Shown here one piece after another: positions 7,848-15,373 of a stretch of 52,650 nucleotides of DNA. Source of the DNA: an uncultured Bacteroidota bacterium (lineage in GTDB: Bacteria > Bacteroidota > Bacteroidia > Flavobacteriales > Flavobacteriaceae); assembly GCA_902566635.1 (NCBI GenBank), contig CACFJP010000010.1, forward strand, positions 1 through 52,650. The letters run 5' to 3'. The first letter of the stretch is position 1. Each line of letters starts with the position of its first letter. The notes beneath the pieces are model-generated. The model was not told where the DNA came from, did no database searches, and saw only the letters and a program-made list of their open reading frames with translations. Made by a program: the position numbers and the translations under genes.

Positions 7848-8971
7848 TGGTGACATATTTGTAAAGCCTTTATGAGTTGGTCCAAATGCTTCTTTTGTAC
7901 ATTAAGGGGTGGTAATATTCGAATCAGGTTTTTATTGCTGCTCCCTCCTGTAAAAATACGATGATTGAATATCAATTCTTTGCGCAATACACCCACTTCT
8001 TTCTCAAATTCTAGTCCAAGCATCAGCCCCCTTCCTTTTATTGTTTTGACAAAAGGAAGTGTTTTTGCTTTTTCGACAAAATACTCGCCCATTGCCTTGG
8101 CATGATCGCATAGTTGTTCCTTTTCCAACACCTGCAAAACAGCGAGTGAAGCACTACAAGCAAGGTGATTTCCCCCAAAAGTCGTTCCCAACATCCCATA
8201 TTTGGATTTGATGATTGGGTTGACAAGAATACCTCCAACAGGAAAGCCATTTCCCATTCCCTTCGCAATACTGATGATGTGTGGTGTAATCATATATTTT
8301 TGATAAGCAAAAAAATCACCACTTCGTCCAAAACCAGATTGGACTTCATCAGCGATGATGCAAACATTGTGTTTGTTGCAGATTGCTTCTATTTGTTTGA
8401 CAAAATCTGTTGTTGGCTCGTCCAAACCACCAACCCCTTGAATGGCTTCAAAAATAATAGCACATACATCTCCTTTTGCGATTTCTTTTTCCAGTGCTTT
8501 ATCATCATTGAATGGGATAAAAGTAACCTGCTGTTGAGTGTTGAGCGGTGCTTGAATGTTTTTGTTGTCAGTGGCTGCCACAGCTGCACTGGTACGACCA
8601 TGAAAGGCGTTTTGAAACGCAATGACCCTTGGTTTTCCTGTGTGAAAGGATGCCAATTTAAGAGCATTTTCATTTGCTTCAGCACCTGAGCTACACATAA
8701 ACAGCTCATAACCAGCACATCCCGACTGTCGATTGATTTCGGATGATAGCATCTCTTGCAATGGATTTTGAACAGCATTGGAGTAAAACCCAATTCTGTT
8801 CAGTTGCTTTTTCAGCATTCGCTTGTAGGTTCTGTGACCATGTCCTATAGAGATCACTGCATGACCACCATACAAGTCGAGATATTTGTTCCCTTTCTGA
8901 TCATAGACATACACCCCACGTGCTTTAGCAGGCTCTACATCATACAAGGGATATACATCAAATAGTGGCAT
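7844..8971 (-). CDS. argD: N-acylornithine aminotransferase
   Basis: 375 residues, a class-III PLP aminotransferase that converts the N-acylglutamate semialdehyde to N-acylornithine with glutamate as donor. The cofactor-binding Asp is D208 in ADEVQSGFGRSG and the Schiff-base lysine is K237 in SIAKGMGNGFPVGG; CSSGAEANENALK (about 93-105) holds the phosphate group. It lies 3 nt downstream of proC and is coupled to argF' by ATGA. The family also includes ornithine and GABA aminotransferases, but the operon context fixes the role. Confidence 0.93.
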   Translation of the reverse strand: MPLFDVYPLYDVEPAKARGVYVYDQKGNKYLDLYGGHAVISIGHGHRTYKRMLKKQLNRIGFYSNAVQNPLQEMLSSEINRQSGCAGYELFMCSSGAEANENALKLASFHTGKPRVIAFQNAFHGRTSAAVAATDNKNIQAPLNTQQQVTFIPFNDDKALEKEIAKGDVCAIIFEAIQGVGGLDEPTTDFVKQIEAICNKHNVCIIADEVQSGFGRSGDFFAYQKYMITPHIISIAKGMGNGFPVGGILVNPIIKSKYGMLGTTFGGNHLACSASLAVLQVLEKEQLCDHAKAMGEYFVEKAKTLPFVKTIKGRGLMLGLEFEKEVGVLRKELIFNHRIFTGGSSNKNLIRILPPLNVQKKHLDQLIKALQICHQ

Positions 8972-8974
8972 GAT

Positions 8975-9769
8975 CTACTCTTTACTGATCACATTAATTT
9001 TATTAAAAGAAGCCACAATTCCTCTGATCAAAGAAGAACTCAGTCCCTGGTGTTCCATCTCATTTAACCCTTCGATCGTACATCCTTGAGGAGTTGTGAC
9101 TTTATCGATTTCTTGTTCTGGATGTGAGTTTATTTCGATGAGCAGTGAAGCAGCACCTAGAGCAGTGTGCATCGACATTTTCATTGCTTCCTCTGCATCG
9201 AATCCAAGTTGTACGCCACCTTGCGTTGTGGCACGAATCAATCGCATCCAAAAGGCAATCCCTGAGGCACAAATAACTGTTGCAGCGCGCATATGTTTCT
9301 CGTCAATTATGATGCTAGTGCCCAGGGCATTGTAAATCGCCTCTGCAATTGACAATCGATCTTTTCCATTCTCATTGGCACATAAACATGTCATCGATTT
9401 GCCAACGGATATCGCTGTGTTTGGCATGCTACGAATGATGTACTTGTCATTGCCAATAACTGCTTCCATTCTCTTGATTGAAAAACCAGTTACAGTTGAA
9501 ATCAGTACATGTTTTTCTGTAAATAAATCTTTATTTTCATTGAGAACATTGCTAAGCTGAGAGGGTTGTACAGCAAAAATGATAACGTCAGAAGATGAAA
9601 TCGCTTCTTTGTTGTCAGTTGTGATATGAGTGTTTTTATATTCGCTCCAATCTGTAATAGAAGAGGTGTTGCGTTTGGTCAGATATAGCTGGGTGATGAT
9701 GTTGTTGGTCAGCAGCCCTTTGGCTATGCTCAACCCCAAGTTTCCGGCTCCGATAATTGCTATTTTCAT
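8975..9769 (-). CDS. proC: Pyrroline-5-carboxylate reductase
   Basis: 264 residues, NADPH-dependent reduction of pyrroline-5-carboxylate to proline. The N-terminal Rossmann motif is GAGNLG (7-12) and SMPNTAISVGKSMT is the family's central motif. The C-terminal half contains the helical signature region GVQLGFDAEEAMKMSMHTALG and TTPQGCTIEGLNEME, the latter standing for the classical substrate-binding stretch. It is placed between argC and argD and is evidently co-transcribed with them. The other proline genes (proA, proB), which as I recall often stand in this operon in related genera, are absent here, so its substrate must come from elsewhere in the genome or from an ornithine-derived route. 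Confidence 0.92.
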   Translation of the reverse strand: MKIAIIGAGNLGLSIAKGLLTNNIITQLYLTKRNTSSITDWSEYKNTHITTDNKEAISSSDVIIFAVQPSQLSNVLNENKDLFTEKHVLISTVTGFSIKRMEAVIGNDKYIIRSMPNTAISVGKSMTCLCANENGKDRLSIAEAIYNALGTSIIIDEKHMRAATVICASGIAFWMRLIRATTQGGVQLGFDAEEAMKMSMHTALGAASLLIEINSHPEQEIDKVTTPQGCTIEGLNEMEHQGLSSSLIRGIVASFNKINVISKE

Positions 9770-9780
9770 AAGTGATATTA

Positions 9781-10770
9781 TTAGTGAACGTTTGCTTTAA
9801 GTTGTAATCCTGTTGACTGTGGCCATGAAAACATCAAATTCATGTTTTCAATCGCTTGTCCTGAAGCTCCTTTGAGGAGATTGTCCAAGCAGCTAGTAAT
9901 CAACAGCAAGTCATTGTGTTTGTGTAAATGAATTAGGCAGTTGTTGGTGTTGACCACCATTTTTAGACTTAATTCTTTCTTACTAATATGTGTAAAGGGA
10001 TGGTTGGCATAATACGCCTCAAATATTCGATAGGCCTCATCTATATTACCATCAAAAGTAGTGTATGCACTCACAAAAATCCCCCTTGTAAAGTTTCCAC
10101 GAATGGGCAAAAAATTGATATTAGCAGCATCTGATTGAATTGCTTTTAGGGTTTCGTTGATTTCTCCCAAGTGCTGATGCGTAAATGGTTTATACCATGA
10201 TACATTGTTGTTTCGCCAGCTAAAGTGGGAAGTAACAGAAGGTTTTACACCTGCACCAGTACTTCCAGTGATGGCATGGACTTGTATATCGTTTTGCAAA
10301 AGGCCTTTGTTGGCGAGAGGTAGAAGCGCGAGTTGAATTGCTGTTGCAAAGCAACCCGGATTCGCAACTGCTTGCGCTGACTTAATGGTTTTTTTTTGAT
10401 ATTCTGGTAAGCCATACACATAGGATTTTTCCAAATAATGTTGGTCTTTTTGCAAACGAAATTCATTACTTAAATCAATGATTTTTGTATTGTCATTCAT
10501 TGGGTTTTCTTGTAAAAAAGTCCCTGACAACCCATGACCCAAACAAAGGAACAACACATCCACATTTGGATTGATTTCGTCAGTAAACTGTAGATCTGTT
10601 TGTCCGATCAGGTCGTTATATGTATCTGTCAAATAGGTGCCAGGTCTAGTGGTGCTACACACAAAATCGATGCTGACTTCTGGATGGTTGATCAACAATC
10701 GAATCAATTCGCCACCTGTGTAGCCAGAACCTCCAATAACGCCGGCTGTTTTTTTAGCTCTTGTTGACAT
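9781..10770 (-). CDS. argC: N-acyl-gamma-glutamyl-phosphate reductase
   Basis: 329 residues. The NADP-binding loop GGSGYTGGELIRLL (13-26) is followed by the catalytic cysteine C140 in NPGCFATAIQLALLPL and a His-containing FTHQHLGEI segment near residue 200. It reduces acylglutamyl phosphate to the semialdehyde. The start overlaps the end of argG by 17 nt and 11 nt separate it from proC. Confidence 0.94.
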   Translation of the reverse strand: MSTRAKKTAGVIGGSGYTGGELIRLLINHPEVSIDFVCSTTRPGTYLTDTYNDLIGQTDLQFTDEINPNVDVLFLCLGHGLSGTFLQENPMNDNTKIIDLSNEFRLQKDQHYLEKSYVYGLPEYQKKTIKSAQAVANPGCFATAIQLALLPLANKGLLQNDIQVHAITGSTGAGVKPSVTSHFSWRNNNVSWYKPFTHQHLGEINETLKAIQSDAANINFLPIRGNFTRGIFVSAYTTFDGNIDEAYRIFEAYYANHPFTHISKKELSLKMVVNTNNCLIHLHKHNDLLLITSCLDNLLKGASGQAIENMNLMFSWPQSTGLQLKANVH

Positions 10771-11935
10771 GCTTGTATATTTTAGTTGCGTTGGCTGTTA
10801 CATTGATAAACCCTTTGGCATCATCACTTGTCCAGTTGAGATTCATCTCCCCATAGCTCCCAAAAGAGGAGTCCATTAGGTCATGTGGTGATTCGATGCC
10901 ATCAAGCGTAAATCGATAGGGGTGAAGTGTGACAAACACTGTCCCTGTCACCATCTGTTGTGAGCTTTCCATAAAGGCTTCAATATCCCTCAATACAGGG
11001 TCTAAATAATGCCCCTCGTGCAGGTGCATACCATAGAAGCTAGACAGCTGTTCTTTTTGATGTTGCTGCCATTTGCTCAATGTGTGTTTTTCAAGCAAAT
11101 GATGCGCCTTAATAATGAGAAGTGGAGCAGCAGCTTCAAAACCTACACGTCCCTTGATACCAATAATCGTATCACCAACGTGGATATCTCTTCCAATGGC
11201 ATAGGCAGATGCAATGGTTTCTAATTTCTGAATACATAAAACAGCATTCATTTCCTCGCCATCAATCTTCGACAATTGCCCTTTTGTAAATTCTAGGGCA
11301 ATTGTTGTGGGTGTTTCGTTTTTCAACTGACTGGGATATGCTTCTTCAGGAAGTGGTTCTTTGGATATGAGTGTTTCTTTCCCACCTACACTCGTCCCCC
11401 AAAGACCTTTGTTAACAGAGTATTGTGCCTTAGTCCAATCCATTTCAACACTATGCGATTTGAGGAATTGAATTTCATCCTCTCTCGAAAGTTTTTGATC
11501 TCTGATTGGTGTAATGATCTCAATATCAGGAGCTAGACTTTGAAAGATAAGTTCAAAACGAACTTGATCATTACCAGCACCTGTACTCCCATGTGCAATG
11601 TGAGTAGCGTTGATTGATTTGGCATAATTGACGATTTCTATTGCTTGTACAATCCTTTCAGCACTGACGGAAAGAGGATAGGTGTTGTTTTTTAAAACGT
11701 TGCCATATACCAAAAAGCGTATGACTTTTTGATAAAATATTTCAACAGCATCAATTGACTGATAAGATGTAGCACCCAATTCCATCGCTTTTTTCGATAA
11801 ATTATCGATCTCGTCAATGTCAAAACCACCAGTGTTTACACTCACTGCATGTACTTCATATCCCTGTTGACTTAGGTGTTTTACACAGTAAGAGGTATCA
11901 AGTCCACCACTGTATGCAAGGACTAATTTCTTCAT
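10754..11935 (-). CDS. argG: Argininosuccinate synthase
   Basis: 393 residues. The ATP-pyrophosphatase P-loop is YSGGLDTSYC (9-18), and HGSTGAGNDQVRFE is the citrulline/aspartate-binding segment of the family. It joins citrulline and aspartate with ATP. The gene is second in the operon and its ATG overlaps the stop of the GNAT gene by 4 nt (ATGA). Confidence 0.95.
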   Translation of the reverse strand: MKKLVLAYSGGLDTSYCVKHLSQQGYEVHAVSVNTGGFDIDEIDNLSKKAMELGATSYQSIDAVEIFYQKVIRFLVYGNVLKNNTYPLSVSAERIVQAIEIVNYAKSINATHIAHGSTGAGNDQVRFELIFQSLAPDIEIITPIRDQKLSREDEIQFLKSHSVEMDWTKAQYSVNKGLWGTSVGGKETLISKEPLPEEAYPSQLKNETPTTIALEFTKGQLSKIDGEEMNAVLCIQKLETIASAYAIGRDIHVGDTIIGIKGRVGFEAAAPLLIIKAHHLLEKHTLSKWQQHQKEQLSSFYGMHLHEGHYLDPVLRDIEAFMESSQQMVTGTVFVTLHPYRFTLDGIESPHDLMDSSFGSYGEMNLNWTSDDAKGFINVTANATKIYKHVNKS

Positions 11936-12549
11936 GATTTTTTCTTCTTTAAAAATAATGATTGTTTGATTTTATTTAAGCGACTCATCACAGCATTGTC
12001 ATAGGTTTTCGCATTGTTATTTGCATCTGCTTTTGGGTCATGAAGCATGCCTGTACACAAGCACATTTTAAGATTGGTTCTGGTTAGTACGTCATAATTT
12101 TTACAGGTCTGACACCCCTTCCAGAATTCAGGGTCATCTGTCAATTCAGAAAAAGTAACAGGCTTGTACCCAAGCTCATAGTTGATTTTCATCACAGGAA
12201 GACCAGTAGTTATACCAAAAATTTTAGCATCAGGATACTTTTCTCTTGAGTAATCAAAAGTTTTTGTTTTGATGGCTTTTGCCAATCCCTTTCCTCTGTA
12301 TTCTGGCGCTACGATTAACCCTGAGTGCGCAACATATTTGTTATGTCCCCAAACCTCGATGTAGCAAAACCCTACAAAAACATCACCATACAAAGCGATA
12401 ACAGCATTTTTGTTTTCAATTTTTTTGACAATGTACGCAGGCGTACGACGTGCGATCCCTGTTCCTCTAACCTGAGCTGAGGAAGCAATGAGCTCTGATA
12501 TTTGTTTTGCATAATGAATATGCTTTTTGCCAGCAATGACAATATCCAT
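11932..12549 (-). CDS. GNAT acyltransferase, candidate N-acylglutamate synthase, with a four-cysteine motif
   Basis: 205 residues from the ATG at 12549. The GNAT core shows in FVGFCYIEVWG, GLIVAPEYRGKGLAKAIK (acyl-CoA loop R85-G-K-G-L-A90) and GLPVMKINYELGYKPV. Behind it lies C146-x2-C149-x13-C163-x-C165, a potential zinc site not part of the standard GNAT fold. As the first gene of the arg operon, with no argA or argJ near, it is the best candidate for acylating glutamate; genetic studies of Bacteroidota (recalled, not checked) gave this role to homologues beside argG. The frame is open back to 12636 and includes ATG 12609, but that ATG lies in a leader-RNA hairpin and the family usually starts near MDIVIAGKKH, so the short form was chosen. 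Confidence 0.75.
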   Translation of the reverse strand: MDIVIAGKKHIHYAKQISELIASSAQVRGTGIARRTPAYIVKKIENKNAVIALYGDVFVGFCYIEVWGHNKYVAHSGLIVAPEYRGKGLAKAIKTKTFDYSREKYPDAKIFGITTGLPVMKINYELGYKPVTFSELTDDPEFWKGCQTCKNYDVLTRTNLKMCLCTGMLHDPKADANNNAKTYDNAVMSRLNKIKQSLFLKKKKS

Positions 12550-12569
12550 TTTGTTGTGAATTTGATTTG

Positions 12570-12615
12570 AAAAAAAATATGATGATGAAGACGAAGCTGG
12601 ACGCACCATAGCTTC
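12570..12615 (-). promoter_or_regulatory. Putative attenuator structures of the arg operon leader RNA
   Basis: Between the leader stop codon (12623) and the GNAT start (12549) the RNA can form GAAGCT/AGCTTC (12615-12610 with 12598-12593; better as GAAGC and TGG paired with CCA and GCTTC). It can also form UAUGGUG/CAUCAUA (12610-12604 with 12584-12578), directly followed by eight U (12577-12570). The two share bases and exclude each other, as expected for antiterminator and terminator. The second stem is only 7 bp with one G-U pair and a 19-nt loop, so termination strength is uncertain. Confidence 0.45.
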
Positions 12616-12622
12616 CAAAAGA

Positions 12623-12688
12623 CTATATACCCCCAAAGGGGCGACGCGGGCGGCGTGTGTTGAACGAGATGTGTCTTTTTAAAACCAC
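12623..12688 (-). CDS. Arginine leader peptide (21 aa), arg operon attenuation
   Basis: A short ORF from GTG 12688 to TAG 12623 encodes MVLKRHISFNTRRPRRPFGGI, with Arg at positions 5, 12, 13, 15 and 16. The cluster CGC-CGC-CCG-CGT-CGC lies in a strikingly GC-rich patch inside an AT-rich spacer. The ORF starts 4 nt after a -7-like box (GATATTTG, 12700-12693), ends 73 nt before the first gene and is followed by competing hairpins and a U8 run. A short CCCC-TTT-GGGG hairpin covers its last codons. This layout is that of a ribosome-stalling leader peptide: shortage of arginyl-tRNA would stall the ribosome at RRPRR and switch the downstream RNA structure. It has the same plan as the his leader at 41020. 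The start codon (GTG) is the least certain point. Confidence 0.78.
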   Translation of the reverse strand: MVLKRHISFNTRRPRRPFGGI

Positions 12689-12692
12689 GGCA

Positions 12693-12700
12693 CAAATATC
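12693..12700 (-). promoter_or_regulatory. -7-like promoter box of the arg operon
   Basis: GATATTTG on the minus strand matches TAnnTTTG in 7 of 8 scored positions and is the same octamer as the box before the his leader. Only TGCC separates it from the GTG of the leader ORF, so the transcript would be nearly leaderless. No good -33 TTTG was found at the usual distance. Confidence 0.45.
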
Positions 12701-12745
12701 ACAAAAATTTATCAATTGAAAAGTGTTTCCCAAAAATCTATTGAT

Positions 12746-12753
12746 TATTTTTG
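12746..12753 (+). promoter_or_regulatory. -7 promoter box of pabB-tilS-dsbD
   Basis: TATTTTTG matches TAnnTTTG exactly. It lies inside the longest possible pabB frame but 25 nt upstream of the TTG at 12779, which supports that TTG as the real start. It is divergent from the arg promoter about 45 bp away. Confidence 0.5.
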
Positions 12754-12778
12754 TTATTGTTCTAACAATTGGTGTTCC

Positions 12779-14086
12779 TTGAAGCGTAGATATTCATGTT
12801 TTTCCCATCCAGATTTACAAGACTTAAAGCAACAGCTTCTACACTGGTCAAAGCGCTATGCAGCCACTGTTCTTTTGGACTCCAATGACTACTCACATAC
12901 CAAAAATCAATATGATTTTATACTGGCAACAGACCCTTTGTTTCATTTTCGGCAAAACATCAATAATGCCTTTGAAGTACTGCAAAAACAGATCGATACT
13001 AGACAAGATTGGCTGTTTGGTTACTTGTCTTATGACTTAAAAAATGATTTAGAAGCGCTAGAATCCAAACACAAAGACTTCTTAGAATTCCCTGAGCTTT
13101 ATTTTTTTCAACCCAAACGATTGTGGATCATCAAAGGCAGTCAAGTAGAGGCTCATTATGTATCGTCTTGTGATCCCGAAACAGACTGGCAATCAATCAC
13201 AAATGCTACGTTTGAACAAACAGCATCTGAAAATGAAATTGCGCCATTTCAGTCTCGTATTTCAAAAGAAGACTATATTTCTAAGGTGTTGAAGCTGCAA
13301 CAACATATCGCAAGAGGTGATATCTATGAAGTCAATTTTTGTATGGAGTTATTTGTCGAAAACGCCAAAGTTGAGCCACATGAGTTGTTCCAACAACTCA
13401 ACAGCAATACCAAATCTCCTTTTGCGAGTTTTATTCATCTTGAGGATAAATACTTGCTCAGCAGCTCTCCTGAGCGATTTTTAAAGCGAAAGGGGAATAT
13501 GTTGATATCCCAACCAATCAAAGGAACAGTTAGACGTCATGCAGATAAAACAAAGGATGCTGAGGAAGCCATGAATTTGCAACAAAATCAAAAGGAGAGA
13601 GCAGAAAATACGATGATTGTTGATTTGGTGCGCAACGATATGTCAAGAATTGCAAAAAAGGGGAGCGTTGAAGTCAAGGAACTCTGCAAAGTGTATCCTT
13701 TTCGATATGTGCATCAAATGATATCGACAGTTGAGGCAGAGTTATCGTCAGAAATAAAGGTAACAGAAGCAATTGCAGCTTGTTTTCCAATGGGCAGTAT
13801 GACGGGTGCACCAAAATTACGCGCTATGCAGCTTATCGAGCAGTATGAAATGAGCAAAAGAGGGCTGTATAGTGGGGCAGTTGGCTATATCGACCCCAAG
13901 GGTGATTTTGATTTCAACGTGGTGATTCGTTCGATTTTGTATCGATCAGATACTCGCTATTTATCTATGCAAGTTGGAAGTGCGCTCACAGCATCATCAG
14001 ACCCTGAAAGGGAGTATGACGAATGCCTGCTAAAAGCAAAAGGAGTGATGGAAACAATTGCGCAACAAATCCCTATTAATTTGTAG
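12779..14086 (+). CDS. pabB: Aminodeoxychorismate synthase component I (PabB-like)
   Basis: 435 residues from TTG 12779, or 456 from TTG 12716. There is no ATG in the early frame. The later start gives MKRRYSCFSHPDLQDLKQQLL, which resembles flavobacterial PabB starts, and follows a promoter box; the 21 extra residues are Cys-rich and look unlike the family. The chorismate-binding half is clear: PIKGTVRRHADKT, ERAENTMIVDLVRNDMSRI, FPMGSMTGAPKLRAMQLIE and GLYSGAVGYI. It aminates chorismate to aminodeoxychorismate for folate synthesis, using ammonia from a PabA/TrpG amidotransferase encoded elsewhere. Anthranilate synthase component I is the main alternative, but no trp genes are near. Confidence 0.85.
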   Translation: MKRRYSCFSHPDLQDLKQQLLHWSKRYAATVLLDSNDYSHTKNQYDFILATDPLFHFRQNINNAFEVLQKQIDTRQDWLFGYLSYDLKNDLEALESKHKDFLEFPELYFFQPKRLWIIKGSQVEAHYVSSCDPETDWQSITNATFEQTASENEIAPFQSRISKEDYISKVLKLQQHIARGDIYEVNFCMELFVENAKVEPHELFQQLNSNTKSPFASFIHLEDKYLLSSSPERFLKRKGNMLISQPIKGTVRRHADKTKDAEEAMNLQQNQKERAENTMIVDLVRNDMSRIAKKGSVEVKELCKVYPFRYVHQMISTVEAELSSEIKVTEAIAACFPMGSMTGAPKLRAMQLIEQYEMSKRGLYSGAVGYIDPKGDFDFNVVIRSILYRSDTRYLSMQVGSALTASSDPEREYDECLLKAKGVMETIAQQIPINL

Positions 14087-14095
14087 TTTGCACCC

Positions 14096-15373
14096 ATGAA
14101 ATCAAGGTTCAAAGCTCATCTCGCATCCAATTTTCCAATGTTGCATTCAAAGCGTTTGTTGGTCGCTGTGAGTGGGGGAGTTGATAGCATGGTGTTGCTG
14201 GATTTATTACGTGATTTATCCTATATTATAGGGGTTGCGCATTGTAATTTTCAGCTTCGAGGAGAGGAAAGTTACCTCGATCAGCAATTGGTAAAAAAGT
14301 ATTGCAACACCCACAATATTCCCTTTTACAAAAAGAATTTTGACACTGATTTGCCTAAACATTCAACCCAAATGGCAGCGAGAACACTACGCTACGAATG
14401 GTTTGAGGAACTTTTACAAAAAAAACATTATGATTGGGTGTTGACTGCTCATCATGCAGATGATAACATCGAAACGCTATTGATAAACATCACTCGTGGT
14501 ACTGGTATCGAGGGCTTGACAGCTATTCCTAAGCAAAATGGAAAAATTCTTCGACCTCTTCTTAAATATTATAAGTCTGAAATTGTGGACTATGCCAAAA
14601 CACTTGGCATTGAATGGAGAGAAGATCGCTCAAATCAAAGCGATGACTACACGCGCAATATCATTCGCCATCACCTGACTCCAAAGTTGACCAAACTGCA
14701 CCCAAAGGCTTTGGAAAACACCTCCAAAACCATAGAATTAACCAAAGAGGCTTTTTCAGTTATTCATCAGCAAACAGAGGAGTTTCGCAACGAGTTATTT
14801 CAAATCAGAGAGGATGTCACTTATATTCCCATCAAATCATTAAAAACTCTTCAGCCATTTTCGTTTTGGATTCATCAGTTGTTTTCGATTTATGGTTTTG
14901 ACCAAGGAGAAGTGATAAAATTACTCGACGCACAAAAAGGGAAATTCATCTTTTCAAAGCACTACACCCTCGAAGTTGGGCGAGGAGATTTACTTCTTTA
15001 CAAAACTGTCAATCGCAATATGAATGATGAATTTGAGGTGTTTGAAGATGGACTAAACGACCCTGTTAAAATCAGATTTTCGAAGGAACAGATAAATGGT
15101 GAAAATCACCTATCCCTCGATGCATCAACCATTTCATTTCCATTGAAGTTACGCAAATGGAAAAAAGGGGATTGCTTCTTTCCAACAGGAATGACAGGTG
15201 CAAAAAAAGTAGCCAAATTCTTTAAAGATGAAAAGTACACTGCCAATGAAAAAGCGGCACAATGGTTGCTTTGCTCTGGCAATGATATCGTGTGGATTGT
15301 TGGTAAGCGATTAGATCGTAGATTTGTACCATCCAAAACTACAGAAAAAGTTATACATATTAACCTACAATGA
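14096..15373 (+). CDS. tilS: tRNA(Ile)-lysidine synthetase
   Basis: 425 residues. The PP-loop ATPase motif SGGVDS is at 26-31 (LLVAVSGGVDSMVLLDLL), with AHCNFQLRGEES and TAHHADDNIETLLINITRGTG following, all typical of TilS. It ligates lysine to C34 of tRNA-Ile(CAU) so that it reads AUA. The C-terminal domain with LRKWKKGDCFFPTGMTGAKKVAKFF is also characteristic. It lies 9 nt after pabB and overlaps the dsbD start by ATGA, giving a three-gene plus-strand unit. Confidence 0.95.
   Translation: MKSRFKAHLASNFPMLHSKRLLVAVSGGVDSMVLLDLLRDLSYIIGVAHCNFQLRGEESYLDQQLVKKYCNTHNIPFYKKNFDTDLPKHSTQMAARTLRYEWFEELLQKKHYDWVLTAHHADDNIETLLINITRGTGIEGLTAIPKQNGKILRPLLKYYKSEIVDYAKTLGIEWREDRSNQSDDYTRNIIRHHLTPKLTKLHPKALENTSKTIELTKEAFSVIHQQTEEFRNELFQIREDVTYIPIKSLKTLQPFSFWIHQLFSIYGFDQGEVIKLLDAQKGKFIFSKHYTLEVGRGDLLLYKTVNRNMNDEFEVFEDGLNDPVKIRFSKEQINGENHLSLDASTISFPLKLRKWKKGDCFFPTGMTGAKKVAKFFKDEKYTANEKAAQWLLCSGNDIVWIVGKRLDRRFVPSKTTEKVIHINLQ

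Noticed and set aside
12549-12636. N-terminal extension of the arg-operon GNAT (MVRPASSSSSYFF... in frame from 12609 or 12636)
   Set aside because: The region lies in the leader RNA, the ATG at 12609 is inside a hairpin loop, the added serine run is unlike the GNAT family, and the short start at 12549 has the A-rich upstream sequence usual in this phylum.
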